Source of the DNA: Rhizophagus clarus
Lineage: Eukaryota; Glomeromycota; Glomeromycetes; Glomerales; Glomeraceae
DNA: 64,000 nucleotides
Assembly (NCBI GenBank): GCA_015698045.1
Contig: BLAL01000252.1
Coordinates: forward strand, 1,364,001-1,428,000
Direction of reading: 5' to 3'
Shown piece after piece: positions 1-12,466 of this stretch (its first letter is position 1; every line of letters begins with the position of its first letter). The notes under the pieces are model-generated. The model was not told the origin of the DNA. It saw only the letters and a list, made by a program, of their open reading frames with translations, and made no database searches. Position numbers and translations under genes: made by a program.

Positions 1-1507
1 ACAGAAAAAAGTTTATGTAAATTTTCCAACCCGGGAGAATTTATTGATTTATTCGACTATTTTTAATAACCTTATGACATAAATTATAATCAAAAAAATT
101 TTTATTAACTAAAGGAAAAATTGAAAGGAAGAGAAATTAAGGAAACTTATTGTGTAAATGAATAAAATTATTAAAAAACAAAAAGAGATCAATTCTCGAG
201 CATTTGATTGGATCAATTTATTGGACGTTATTTTTTCGTTATATTTCGACGAGACACAAAGAGAACCAGAGAGAGAGTAAAGTGGTTTATAAATAACAAA
301 TAACAATAATTTTTTTACGTTACTTTGCTGAATTATTTATCAACGGGATTGTGATACCAAAACATAATTGCCTATTTTTATGTAATGTAACATAAAAATA
401 CGAAAACACGAGAAAAAATGTTAAAGATTTACTCATAAATATTTTACTATTCAGGGGGAGAAAGGTAAAATACTTATCTGTTATGCATATGACGCATTCA
501 CAAACTAAAATGTTATTTTGTACAAAATTTCGAACGTAAATTAATTAATCAATATCTGGTATAGTAGAAAAACCGTCTTAACAATAAAAAAAACCCCTTT
601 GTACTTCAAATTTCACTTTTCATTTCAATAATTATGATGAATCATTTCAATGAAAATTACCGATACATTTTTGTTATTTTTAGGAAATTAATTATATATT
701 TAAAGTTGTATTTAATTATAAACGGTTGGGCTGAAGTCCCGATACTGTCCCGATTAGTTATCAAAATAAATTAATAAATTTTAGTTTTGACAAATAAAGA
801 AATATGGTATTTAGGAATACATTTCTCGTGGGTGGGCTGACAATAGTTGAAATTAATGTGTAGAAAAGTTGTGTTACATCAGTTATTTAATAAGTTAGGT
901 TACTGCGGTAAGAAATCTTTTTACACAAACCTTCTCCTGCATATTTCAAATCAAGTTGGACAAAGTTGATTTGTTTCATACTGGAAATAAGAAAGACGCG
1001 ATAACTATGGTAAAAAAAAATTATTAAGTCTGTGGGTATCATCAACAAACAAATACATATTACGCGAAAATGTAGTTTTATAGGCTATAGCAGATGAAAC
1101 TGCATTACGTACATAGAGTTTAAAACGTGGAGAAATTTTTAAAAAAAAAACTTTAAAATGATAAGAAGTTCCGTGAATTTTTCTTTCTTCAATCATACAA
1201 TGTCCATAGAACGTTATTTTTGTCAATTTCCTTAACAAAGCGAAGGTTATAAAATAAAAAACTAGCGTGAAATTATATTATTTAGTATCTGTGAAACATT
1301 ATAAGTTAGAAATGACTTATTTAACTATGAAGATTATGTCAGAATCCAGCACAGGCGCAGTAAATTTTTACATAACGTGTGACATGCCAAGATTAATTCG
1401 TAATACTTTTGTTATCTACTTTTTCTCCTTTCCCTTTATGGTACAATACCACAAGTGATTAAGGATCGATTTTATTTCGTCAAGATATTTCCTTTACTTT
1501 AAAAAAA
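1..1507. other. AT-rich spacer without a recognised gene
   Basis: I find no convincing gene here. The short open frames on either strand (up to about 77 codons) have biased low-complexity translations and no recognisable motif. The last few hundred bases should contain the promoter and 5' leader of the BTB-TLDc gene that starts at 1508. No clear TATA box or other element can be singled out in such AT-rich sequence. Confidence 0.6.
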
Positions 1508-3238
1508 ATGAGTTCAACGAAACTATTTGATCGTTTATCAAAGGATTTATTAAAAATTCTTGAAAATTCTCAAAATTATGATGTAATTATAAAGATTGGT
1601 GGTGAATTTCCTGGCTCTACTTCCTCTTACATGTTTTCAAAAAAGAATAAAAATGAAGAAATATCTTATGATTGCTTCCATGAAAATGATTGTTGTAAAA
1701 TGGAGGAATTTTATGTTCATTCATTGTTATTATCGGCTCGTTCACCCTATTTCCGTGCAGCGTTATCAAATGAATGGGCTAAAAAAGATGAAAAAGGTAT
1801 TATAGTCCTAAAAAAACCAAACATTTCTCCAAAGGTTTTTAAAGTAATTCTAAAGTGAGTTTATTCGATTTAATTTATTAAGCAATTCTTATTTTGATTT
1901 TTTTTCTTTCATGAAGTAATCTCTATTTTTTGCGCACTTATGTATTAAAGATATATTTATACGGGTGTAATAGATTTCGAAAATCAAGAAATGAGTGATA
2001 TACTTGAATTATTGGTAGCATCAGATGAATTAATTTTAGATGAGTTAATTGAATACGCACAAGAATATATAATACAAAATCGGCCAACATGGCTTCAACA
2101 GAACATTGTACAAGTGCTTCACACAATTTTTAGACACGAAACTTGTAGTAAATTACAAGATTATTGTATGGAGATTATTTCCAACGATCCTAAATTTTTA
2201 TTTGAATCTGAAGATTATCTTTCTCTAGATACTCACGTTTTAGTTTCTTTGTTAGAAAGAGATGATTTAGAGATGGATGAAATAGCAGTCTGGGATCATT
2301 TAATGAGATGGGGCATAGCAAAGACACCTTCTTTACCATCATGTCATGAAATGGAGAACTGGTCAAAAGAACATTTCAAACGATTAGAAGAAACGCTAAG
2401 TCCGTGTATTCCATTGATTAGATTTTTTCATATTTCTTCAGATGATTATTATAAAAAAGTTTATCCTTTCAAGAAAATTTTACCTAAATCACTAAAGAAA
2501 GATATTTATGGATATTTCTTATCACAAGGGTATAATCCAAAATCTGTCATTTTGCCGCCAAGAATTTCTCCAATTGATTCTATTATTATAACTAATAAAC
2601 ATGCTTCTCTAATAGAATGCTGGATACAAAAGAAATCTGATGAAAACTTACATTATAGCAACAACGGTAACAATAGCAGCAACAATAGCAACATTAGTAA
2701 TAAAAACAATTCATTAATTAATTATACAAAACGTCTAGAATTCAATTGGAAATTATTATACAGAGCATCTAGAGATGGATATTCCTCAAATGATTTTCAT
2801 TTAAAATGTGATAACAGAGGTGCATGTGTGGTGGTAATAAAGATTAGAGGGCATGATCAAGTTATTGGAGGATTCAACCCAGTTGGATGGTATACATCTA
2901 GATATGAATATTATTCAACATCCGAATCATTTATATTTTCAATAAATTTCAATAATTCACATCACCAAAATGTTTTGAATCAAGAAAATATTAAATTATG
3001 TAGAGTTAAAGATGCAAGTAGAGCAATTTATCAAGATCCAACAAGAGGTCCAACTTTTGGATATCCTGATTTAAGTATTAGTGATAATTGTAATGAAAAT
3101 TCTAGATCGAATTTTGAACCTAAGTTTCACTATTTAAGAAATGATATTAATCCTATTCCAGGATTTTATGTTGATGATTATGAAATATTTCAGGTATTCA
3201 CATATAAGAGAGAAATAATATATTTTTTTATTATTTAA
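1508..3238 (+). CDS. BTB/POZ and TLDc domain protein, two exons
   Basis: Exons 1508-1854 and 1951-3238 join in phase (GTGAGT donor, TTAAAG acceptor) across the BTB signature KYIYTGVIDF, giving about 544 aa. An N-terminal BTB fold (about residues 25-140, with VHSLLLSARSPYFRAAL) is followed by a BACK-like helical region. A TLDc domain fills the C-terminal third (DNRGACVVVIKIRGHDQVIGG, then the GFNPVGWY type sequence). An Asn/Ser-rich low-complexity linker near residues 340-365 separates them. BTB domains usually bind Cullin-3 or mediate dimers. TLDc domains are linked to oxidation resistance and V-ATPase binding. The role here is unknown; this architecture is greatly expanded in Rhizophagus. 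The C terminus is uncertain: a GTATTC donor after EIFQ at 3193 could splice to 3270, but that would overlap ureG. It converges with ureG, leaving 66 bp between stops. Confidence 0.9.
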
Positions 3239-3304
3239 AAAATTAATTATTAATTTATTTTTGTTTTAAGATTAATAAATTGAAAAGGGATGTCTCGACG
3301 GTGT

Positions 3305-4402
3305 TTAAAAATTATCAGCACCACACGCCTTCCAAGCACTCAATATCAATTCAACGACCTGCGGAATTCCAACGCCGTTCTTCACTTGAGTAAATATTGT
3401 TGGTCCATTCTCTCTATAAATGAGAGAATATTTGTTAGCATATACACTTGATTATATGAGAATAAATAGATAATATACCTCATTTTATGAGCATCCCTTT
3501 CCATGACTCCCAAATCTGCCCCGACTATTTCCGCTAAATCAGTTTTATTAATGATTAAAAGGTCTGATTGTGTAATGCCTGGACCTCCTTTCCTTGGAAT
3601 TTTATCACCACCCGCTACATCAATAACTATATAAAATGATATTTAGAATAGTTTAACTATAAATTAATCAATTTATGATAATGAAATGGTTTAGTCTTAC
3701 CATAGATAATATAATCCGCTAATTCTCGAGAATAGTTGGCTACATAGAGAATACATTAACGTAATTTCATTAGCTGATCAATAATTATTTATATAAATAA
3801 ATCATTTATTAGAGGTTTCCTGTTTAAGCTTACCAGCTAAATTATCGCCGCCACTTTCAACAAGCAATATTTGAGCATTAAATTTAGCATGCAATTCTTC
3901 GAGGGCGCCCAAATTAGCAGATATGTCTTCTCTGATAGCAGCGTGTGGGCATCCACCGGTTTCTATTGCACGAATACGTTCTGCTGGTAAAGCATTATTA
4001 CGAACTAAGAATTCGGTATCTTCTTTGGTGAAAATATCGTTTGTTACAGCTGCAATAGAATATTGATCTCTTAAAGCTCTGCATAATGCTAACATTAATG
4101 CTGTTTTTCCGGATCCAACAGGACTTGATAAATTAAATTATGTTAATTTAATCAAAACAGAGCACGAAAGCCACTTCCTTTTTTTTTACATACCCTCCAA
4201 TTCCGACAGTAAAGGCTCTTTCTTTCCAATTACGTTTATCATATTTTGGTGGTTCTCTTTCGGTATATTTACCAGGACTATCTAATTGTTCATGAGTGTG
4301 CCCATGTTCTCCAACACCATGAGAATGTCCGTGTCCATGTGCACTTCCTGTTGCCGACATGTGATCTTCAAATTGGCAAACCTCTTTTTGTTGAGTAGAC
4401 AT
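3305..4402 (-). CDS. ureG: Urease accessory GTPase UreG, five exons
   Basis: Exons on the minus strand are 4194-4402, 3834-4123, 3701-3739, 3479-3626 and 3305-3413. They stay in frame throughout and give 264 aa. UreG is the SIMIBI-class GTPase that uses GTP to deliver nickel into apo-urease. The P-loop GPVGSGKT (70-77) is created by the first splice junction. The nickel-binding CPH motif is at 128-130 in [11 protein letters not shown]. Also visible are [28 protein letters not shown] and the G4-like [12 protein letters not shown]. The N terminus is His-rich ([18 protein letters not shown], about 21-38), a nickel-storage feature of plant and fungal UreG. The third exon is only 39 nt. The gene starts at the first ATG of the His-rich leader and shares a 618 bp divergent spacer with the urease gene. 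Confidence 0.96.
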
Positions 4403-5020
4403 TTTTTTTTCAAAAAATAAATAAATAAATAAAATAAAATAAAATAAAAAATATGAAATTTTCAAGTAAATAATATTTTTTTTTTTTTTAAAAAAAAAAA
4501 AAATTTCGATAAAAAAGTTTTTTATTATATAATAGTCTTACAATCTAATAAGATACAAGATCTAATGGAGAAGTAACCATTTCCGGTTTCTAAGTTGCAT
4601 TAATGTTTATCAACTAAATTTTGGTTGATCCTCAGCAGACATACAATTTACAATTTTTACAATGCAAGAAATTCCCAAGGTAATAACTAAATTGGTATTT
4701 ATTATACTGCAAAATCTTCTCACAATTAACCTTATCAATGTAGCACACGTGTGAGTACTTTTATCAAACAAATCGTTCCGAATTTTATCTTCAATAACTA
4801 ATTAGATAATCCCGGTCTTTTCTTTTTGTGACGAAAATTATCATTTTTTAAGGTTATTGTGGGGCGATAATCAATCAGTACCCCAATAAATTTTTTTATA
4901 AATCTCGGGAAATGAAGAAAAAATTTTTTTTAACTTTTGATTCGAAAGTTGAGTCCGCTAAATATTTTTTTTATTCATTTTTCTATTCTCTTACTCTTCT
5001 TTTAAAGGAAATTTGCAATA
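4403..5020. promoter_or_regulatory. Divergent promoter spacer between ureG and urease
   Basis: This 618 bp spacer lies between the start codons of ureG (leftward) and urease (rightward), so both promoters must be in it or overlap it. It contains poly-A/T runs near 4470-4495 and pyrimidine stretches just upstream of the urease ATG. GATA-like words such as TTATCAA and GATAA occur (for example around 4605 and 4815). GATA factors control nitrogen genes in fungi, but such words are frequent by chance in AT-rich DNA, so no site is claimed. Confidence 0.6.
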
Positions 5021-7927
5021 ATGAGATTAGTACCGAGGGAATTGGATAAACTTATTCTTCATCAAGTTGGTTATTTGGCTCAAAAACGGTTGGCCCGCGG
5101 AGTCAAATTAAACCATACTGAAGCAGCAGCTTTAATTGCTTCACAATTAATTGAAATGATGAGAGATGGTACAAATACTGTTGCAGACTTAATGGATGTG
5201 GGGAAAAAAATGTTGGGAAAACGACATGTTCAACCTGATGTTCTAGGAACCTTGGTCGAAGTACAGGTCGAAGGAACTTTCCCCGATGGATCTTATCTTG
5301 TCACTGTACATGACCCAATTTCTTCTGATGATGGAAATTTAGAATTAGCTCTTTATGGAAGTTTCTTACCGATTCCTGATAATTCTAAATTTCCTTTACC
5401 TGAAGCTGAAATTGCACCTGGTGCATACACTGTTAAACCTGGTAAAATTATTTTGAATGAAAAGAGAACAAGAGTATTACTTAAGGTCACAAATTCTGGA
5501 GATAGACCTATACAGGTAAGCAATTTTTATGTGATCAGAACGTCACGTTAAATATTGTAACCAATAGGAAATAATTCCGCAATTTTCCATAATTTATTTT
5601 ATTAGGTCGGATCTCATTACCATTTTATCGAAACAAATCCAGCACTTAGCTTCGATAGGAAATTATCTTATGGTAAAAGACTTGATATTCCAGCTGGTTC
5701 GGCAGTACGCTTTGAACCGGGTGAAACTAAAACAATTACACTTGTTGAAATTGGTGGAAAAAAATGTATCACTGGAGGAAATAATGTTGCTTCTGGAATT
5801 GTTGATATTTCAAAAGTCGATGAAATTGTTAAAAAACTTACAAGTCAAAATTTTAAACATGATCCATTATCAGACCAATCTTTAAATTGTGTTCCTTATT
5901 CGATGGATCGAAAAGCTTATGCTGATACTTATGGACCAACTGTTGGTGATCGGGTAAGATTAGGGAACACTGATTTATGGTTGGAAATTGAGAAAGATTA
6001 TACTGTTTATGGCGACGAATGTAAATTCGGCGGTGGAAAAGTTTTAAGAGAAGGAATGGGGCAAGCTACCTCTATATCTTCTGACGATGCTTTGGATTTG
6101 GTTATCACAAACGCCGTAATTGTTGATCATACTGGCATCATCAAGGTGATTTACCGATATAGCATATTATATTTAAACAAATTTCTTTGATTTTAGAAAA
6201 ACAAAAAAAAAATATTTATATTTTTTCCTCTTTTTCTTAGGCTGATATTGGTATTAAGGATGGTATAATTGTTAATATTGGTAAAGCTGGTAACCCTGAT
6301 GTGATGGAAGGTGTTACTCCTGGTCTCATTGTTGGTCCTTCTACAGAAGCACTTGCTGGTGAAGGTCACATTTTTACGGCTGGTGCAATTGATGCTCACG
6401 TCCACTTTATTTGTCCACAACTTATTCCAGAGGTTGAATTAAAAATTACTATTTCTTATTTCTGAATTTTATTTAATCTTTAATTATTACATTTTACAGG
6501 CTATCTCTTCGGGTATTACAACTTTAATAGGAGGTGGTACTGGTCCAAACACCGGTACAAATGCTACAACTTGTACGCCAGGAAGAACTCATATAGAAAT
6601 GATGCTCACTGCTACTGATGATATTCCAATGAACTTTGCTTTCACTGGTAAAGGAAATGCATCGGATCCTCTCGCGTTAAGTGAACAAATTAAAGCTGGC
6701 GCAACAGGATTGAAGTTGCATGAAGATTGGGGTACAACTCCAGCAGCAATTGATACTTGTTTGGAAGTTTGCGATAAATATGATGTAGCAGTGAGTTTTC
6801 AATATCAATTTTTTAAATTTAAATTTATGATCTAAAAAATATTGATTTCTTTTAATTCTTTTCTTTATAGGTAACTATACATACTGATACTCTTAATGAA
6901 TCTGGTTTCGTAGAAAATTCAATTGCAGCTTTTAAAAATCGCACGATTCATGCATATCATTCAGAAGGAGCCGGAGGTGGTCATGCTCCAGATATCATTA
7001 AAGTATGCGGTGAACCAAATGTTCTTCCATCATCAACCAATCCAACTCGACCTTTTACTGCAAACACACTTGATGAACATGTTGATATGTTAATGGTATG
7101 TCATCATTTAGATAAGAATATACCAGAAGATATAGCATTTGCAGAATCACGCATAAGAGCTGAAACTATTGCTGCAGAAGATGTTTTACATGATCTTGGT
7201 GCTATTAGTATTATAAGTTCAGATTCTCAAGCTATGGGTAGAATTGGTGAAGTCGTATTAAGAACTTGGAAAACAGCTCATAAGATGAAATTGCAAAGAG
7301 GAAAATTAGGGAATGATGAGGATGGTCCTGCTGACAATTTCAGAATCAAAAGATATGTTGCAAAATACACTATTAATCCGTAAGTTCAAACTATATGTAA
7401 TTAAATATGTTTATATTTAAAACATTAACAATATTTCTAATCGTAATTATAATAGTGCTATAGCAGCCGGTTTAAGTCATTTAATAGGATCTATTGAACC
7501 AGGAAAAATTGCTGATTTAGTAATGTTTAAACCAGCATTCTTTGGATCAAAACCTGAAATAGTTATGAAATCTGGTATAATTGTTTGGTCACAAATGGGA
7601 GACGCAAACGCATCAATTCCAACCACACAACCTGTTATTTCAAGACCAATGTTTGGTCATTATGCAAGTGCTGCTGCAAAGAATTCAATTGCTTTTGTTA
7701 GCCAAGTATCTATTAAGGAAAGAAATGTACAAAAATATAATTTGAAAAAACGTATCGAAGCTGTAAAGAAATGCAGAGGTATTGGAAAGAAAGATATGAA
7801 ATTAAATGATACTTTACCTAAAATCGAGGTTGATCCTGAAACTTATGTTGTAAAAGCTGATGGTGTTGTATGTACTTGTGATCCTATTCCAAAATTACCT
7901 TTAACTCAAACGGTTTACTTATTTTAA
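5021..7927 (+). CDS. ure1: Urease, single-chain fungal type (gamma-beta-alpha fusion), six exons
   Basis: Exons are 5021-5515, 5606-6145, 6241-6432, 6500-6790, 6871-7379 and 7456-7927. Joined in phase they give 832 aa, the usual length for plant and fungal urease. It hydrolyses urea to ammonia and carbamate in the cytosol. Gamma (from [11 protein letters not shown]), beta and alpha (from residue 265, [17 protein letters not shown]) parts follow in order. All metal and catalytic residues are present: H398 and H400 (DAHVHF), the carbamylated-type K481 (GLKLHED), H510, H536, C583-H584 (MVCHHL) and D624 (SSDSQAMGR). These match jack bean H407, H409, K490, H519, H545, C592, H593 and D633 with a constant offset of 9. 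In mycorrhizal fungi urease releases ammonium from arginine-derived urea. The divergent neighbour ureG is its nickel-insertion partner. Confidence 0.97.
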
Positions 7928-8264
7928 TATGTATTTGGATCTGTAAAATAGTATATTATTACTCGCACGTTATTATTCATTTATTAAGATAAAAAAAAAA
8001 AAATTCAATTTAAAAAGAAAACTAATATCATAAAGACATTGTCGCTTTACTGTGCAGATGATTTATGCGTATTTTTATTAAAATTAGAATTAAGCTAAAT
8101 TTCCTAATAAATTTTATTGGCGTTAGCCATCTCGGTCAGATTATGAAAAAACGTGCGATGTATAAATCGCGTGACCTATATATAATAAGTAGGATCGCTT
8201 TAGAAATGCTCTATTATTTTGTCTCTCCAATTTCTAACTTTTGAACCAGTTCTTACAGATTAAG
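7928..8264. other. Urease 3' flank and short spacer
   Basis: This is AT-rich sequence with the likely 3' UTR of urease. I see no gene and no distinct poly(A) signal that stands out from the background. Confidence 0.5.
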
Positions 8265-9730
8265 ATGTCTTTCCGAGAGGTATAGCTTTAAACAGTTCCT
8301 GCTTTATTAGAATAATAATGTTATCAACTATAATTTTATTTTCTAGATAAATTCAAGAAGCGTACGAAGCGTGCCGAAGAAGATATTAATTGCGCAGCAA
8401 AATTAAATCCTGACTCATTACCTGGTACAATATTTTTCTCGTCTTTAATACAAGTAATTTTAGGAAAAGTTCTCCCGGAGCTTTAAGCCAAATTAATAGA
8501 GAAACCCTCATCGCTTTGGACAAAGAAGGATCTAATCCAGCCGCAAGACTTCTAGCAGGTGGGACAGCGGTAGATTGATCGAGGGACAATTTTGAAGAAG
8601 CTAGTCTTGAATCTTGATTGCTAGTGTTTGCGAACTATCCGGCGATAGTAGATCCAGTATATGTCGTAAACATTAGTCACGTGGCCATCCATATTTGAAC
8701 AAACGTTCTGAACGCTGATGATTTAGAACGGAATATACTACTAAAAGGGGGATGCTATATGTAAACGATTATAAAATATATTTCTGACTACATAGATGAA
8801 AAGATAACTAAGAGACTTAAAGAAGTTATAATGAGCCTATTACAGGCAAAAATAGAAATGATTAAAAACGCATTTTTGGATGGTTGTTATTTTGAATAGA
8901 TCGTTTATCAAAAGAAGGATCTTTTTTTAGAATCTGATGACTAGAAATATAAACGTTTAAATCTTAAATCTTTGTATGCAGAATAAGACACGCACTTATA
9001 TCGAAACAATTAAAAATAACAAATACTATCATCCAAAAAGTAAACAATTGATTCAGATATTTTTCAAATTACCATTGTTACAATTGCCTACAAATCATCC
9101 TATTTAAGCTAATTGGTTTAAATTTACTTCGTAGCAAAATAAAGGAATCAAATTTTATTTTGCTATTCCAAGAGAGTTGTTTGAAACCGGTCATTAACAT
9201 TGCGAAGTATATTGCTCAGATAAATAACTAAGTGCCTGATTATACAAGTACTCACTCAATTGAAACAATTGAAAGTTGGAGCGTAGAGGTTGTTAATGTT
9301 TTGATATCATTTTGATATTACGGATTTGGATGGAATTCGTCAAATGACCATTAAAGAAATTTATTTTGGGTGTCTCTTGGCATCCTTGAAATATTGTCCA
9401 AGACAATTGACATCCAATCTAACGTAAATTATAGATCAGTGCTCATCTTAAAAAAGAAAGAATATGATCCTGATAATCCATTCACTTGGAATAAATTAAT
9501 TGACCGCGAAAAAGTATCTGTTATTACAGATGCTAGAATTGATAAAGTAGAGGATGTAGACGTCACAACAGGCCGTTTCATCGGCGTTGGTTCGTTAGTA
9601 CAGCGCTCCTTTGGTATACTGAAGGAAAGCTTATGCAAGATGGAATAAGAAGAGGACAAGTCATTAACATTGCGAAGTATATTGCTCAGATAGTTTTTCG
9701 GGGTCAAGATTCTCAGAGACCGTAAAATAA
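8265..9730 (+). pseudogene. Decayed, unidentified coding region
   Basis: Protein-like stretches in different plus frames are separated by stops and frameshifts. Examples are DKFKKRTKRAEEDINCAAKL (8346 on), SPGALSQINRETLIALDKEG (8465 on), SDYIDEKITKRLKEVIMSLL (8780 on), DLDGIRQMTIKEIYFGCLLA (9318 on) and an intact stretch of about 90 codons at 9370-9648 (KVSVITDARIDKVEDVDVTT). Base composition is less AT-rich than the flanks, as expected of former coding DNA. I do not recognise the family. It may be a degenerate fungal gene, a mobile-element gene or an integrated foreign gene. A 33-bp segment occurs twice inside it (9190-9222, 9660-9692). Confidence 0.45.
9190..9222 (+). repeat. 33-bp direct repeat, copy 1 (copy 2 at 9660-9692)
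   Basis: The same 33 bases, beginning GTCATTAACATTGCGAAGTA, are found at 9190-9222 and 9660-9692. In copy 2 the translation continues an open stretch (GQVINIAKYIAQI). In copy 1 it follows unrelated sequence, so copy 1 looks like a rearranged or duplicated scrap of the same decayed gene. Confidence 0.85.
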
Positions 9731-10129
9731 GAAGGACCTTCCCCATCCCCTGGGATTCCTTCCTTATTAAAAAAGGATTCAAAGAATCCTAAGGATCGGA
9801 AAGAATCCTTAGGGATATTTATTTTAATAAGTAGCTTATTTATATTTCCTATTTATTGTGTATCAATGTATTTATTTGTATTTGTTTATTCAATCATACA
9901 GTATATGATCATATTCTTCCGGAATTAATAAAAATATACTGAAAATAATTTCACTTAAATTGCAACCAAAAAAAAAAAAATAAATAATTTGATGAAACTT
10001 TTTCATCATTTATTTGTAAAATATTTACTCAAAGTTGTGGTTAAACGATTATCTATCTTCGTTAATTCATGTTTGCCAGTGCGGTGGTATGTAAATTCCA
10101 AATATTATCTTTCCTTCCAAATATTTGTC

Positions 10130-11060
10130 TCATTATAATCATTTTCTTAATGTTTCTAGTAATAAAAAGAAAAAAATGAAACTTACCGTTAACTCTCCAA
10201 TCGATACCCCAGAGGACCTACAAGAAAAATTAAATAAATAAATAAATAACAAAGAAATGTTATTTAACGATTTTGTTCTAAAAAAAAATAAATAAATAAA
10301 TAAAATTAAGTTTCATGTTGCGAAACTTACAATTCCGAGTTTCCAGCATTCCAAATCGAAACTTATAATAGGATTATAGAAACATTAGTAAACGTTTCTA
10401 ATTAAAAAATCAGTGTTTCGCAACACGTTTTCACTTCCATCATTCAAACGTTAGTTTTCATTCAAAAAAAAACAAATAACCTCTCACCTTACCAAATCCT
10501 TTTCTACTTATTAGATGGTCTTGTAGAACTGAAAGGTCCAAGTTAATTCAAGAAGGCCAAAGCTTCATTATTGACTCATCAGAGCTATAAGGGGCCCGGC
10601 TGTCCAAAAAAGGAAAATCGAAACGTTAATGTAATACGTTTCGTTAAAGATTCAAAGAAAGATCCACTGGATATACCTTAACTTTAGTTTTTTTTTTATA
10701 GCGAATCTTCAAGTATATTGATTCAACAACAATATGACATATAGATGGTTACTTCGTATTTAATTTCAAATCAAAATTCCACGATCACACGCGTCTTAAA
10801 AAGAAGAAAACGACGTTTTGACATAACATTTCGGTACTCGCACACCAACATATACTCAAACGATAGAATAAAAAATACTTGTAAAGCCCATTTTTAACCG
10901 AGTTTACCGAAACGTCGTGTTCAAAGAGATCCGAAAGTCGTCTAAAAAATAAAGGAAACGAACCGTTAATAAATTTTCGTTAAAGACTTACCCAAAAAAA
11001 AACTTAAGAACTGTCTAAAAAAATGTAAATTGTTATTAACGTTTATTAAAAGAGAAATAA
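10130..11060 (-). repeat. Exon/intron-like units (array A)
   Basis: Read on the minus strand this tract shows at least four successive units. Each has an exon-like piece of about 31-50 nt, a donor (GTAAGTTTC, GTAAGG or GTAAGTC), an imperfect palindrome such as GAAACGTTTACTAATGTTTC at about 10379-10399, a pyrimidine-rich stretch and an AG acceptor. Two of the exon-like pieces are 31 nt long. It could be part of a real gene with tiny exons or a diverged repeat array. No protein similarity is visible. The same unit design recurs at 27.7, 31.4 and 52.7-59.4 kb. Confidence 0.5.
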
Positions 11061-12466
11061 AGATAAATAAAAAAAAAAAGAGAAATAAAATTTACACTTC
11101 ATATCGAAATCTTGCATCTGCAGTATCAAACTAATTTCATTATTAGCGGAAAAAAAAAAATCGAAAATTTGCCGTGTTACAGTAGCTTACTAAAATTCGT
11201 ATAGTATTCTTTTTCTTTTTACCACGAGAAAATATTCAGTTTTGTAAACATTCTTATTTTCCTTTATTTTTTTTAATTTTTATTCTTCTCCTCAATTGTA
11301 TTAAATGAATTACTTTTTATCTAGGTAATTCGAGCGATAAATTTAGATCTGAAAACGTTAGAAAAAGAGGCTAACATTCATGATTTATTGATTTACCGAT
11401 AGCACCAATATTCGGATCTTTACCTCATCATGTAAAAAAACAGCAAAACCAAAGACGAGGATTTAAAATACTTTATTTTAGAAAGAAACGTCTATAATTC
11501 CTTTACGGAAGAATCAAATAAAGTTATGATTCCATGCACATATGACATCAAATGGTAGGCATTCTCCAGTAGAGGAAAATAACGAAATCTTCAGCAATAT
11601 TTCGGTCGCGGGTGAATTATTTATAGGGACAAGCCTCATGCAGATAATTTGTTCCGAAATAGGGTGGTCTTTTTTTAATACTGCAACACAAAAAGAAGAA
11701 AGAAGCAGTAGAGCTCCAAAAGAGAAAATTATTTAGTTCAAGACCGACTTGAAATATTACTAGATCAGTTGCTTATGATTTATCATTTATAATTAAAGAA
11801 TTATATTAAAAATCAATTAAATCAAAAGATACCTGGTATAGACTTGCCAAACCTGATTTTGGATGGTCCAAAATTGTCCAATTCAAGAAATTTGTTGCAT
11901 AATGAAACGTGTCAGTTTTTTTTTTTGCTGCCAGGACGATACTAGGAATTCGGCATTCATTACTTCATAATCCTTTATTGACCGTACGAGAAAAAACAGT
12001 ATTGGCTACATAATTAAATCGTTGCCAGAAACAGCAACTACTGTAATATCAAAGGTAACAATACATCGCGTTACGTGTGAGAAAAAACTTACTACTCATT
12101 AGGGGGAATTCAGATGTGAATAATGTCTTCACTAAGTTTCATTAAACAGGAAAAAATCCTATACATAGGCTTCGTTGAAGTAATTTTGATGGAGGAAGTT
12201 GTTACGATTGATAGACTCTAATTTCCTTCACTTTCAACATTACGCGAACTATTTGTTTTTTTTTCAATTTACCGGTAACCCAATAATGCTGTAATATTTT
12301 CTAAAAAAAAAAACAAACTCGGACAACACTAATTGACAGATTTCCTTTTTTCGTTGCGTACGGTATCTTAAAAATGTGACCAAAAAAAGTTGTACGATAT
12401 AAACATGTAAAAATAAACGATACATTTATTTATAAAGGACAAATAACAATAATAATAGGAATTATA
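11061..12466. other. Spacer with only weak coding-like fragments
   Basis: A 64-codon frame at 11542-11736 (+) and a short protein-like piece near 12145-12225 (FIKQEKILYIGFVEVILMEE) stand out slightly from the background. They have no recognisable domain, no matching splice sites and surrounding stops. They may be gene relics. The 3' flank of the tectonin-like gene occupies the right end. Confidence 0.35.

Noticed and set aside
8386-8589. A 67-codon minus frame (MSLDQSTAVPPARSLAAGLD).
   Set aside because: It is the complement of the plus-strand relic NPAARLLAGGTAVD and is unsupported.
9429-9782. A 117-codon minus frame opposite the decayed region.
   Set aside because: The plus strand reads more like protein (KVSVITDARIDKVEDVDVTT). 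The minus frame is its complement and lacks motifs.
10130-11060. A normal protein gene with tiny exons.
   Set aside because: Donors, palindromes and acceptors are present, but the joined exon-like pieces gave no recognisable protein and the unit design is shared with tandem arrays elsewhere. It is kept as a repeat, with the gene option stated.
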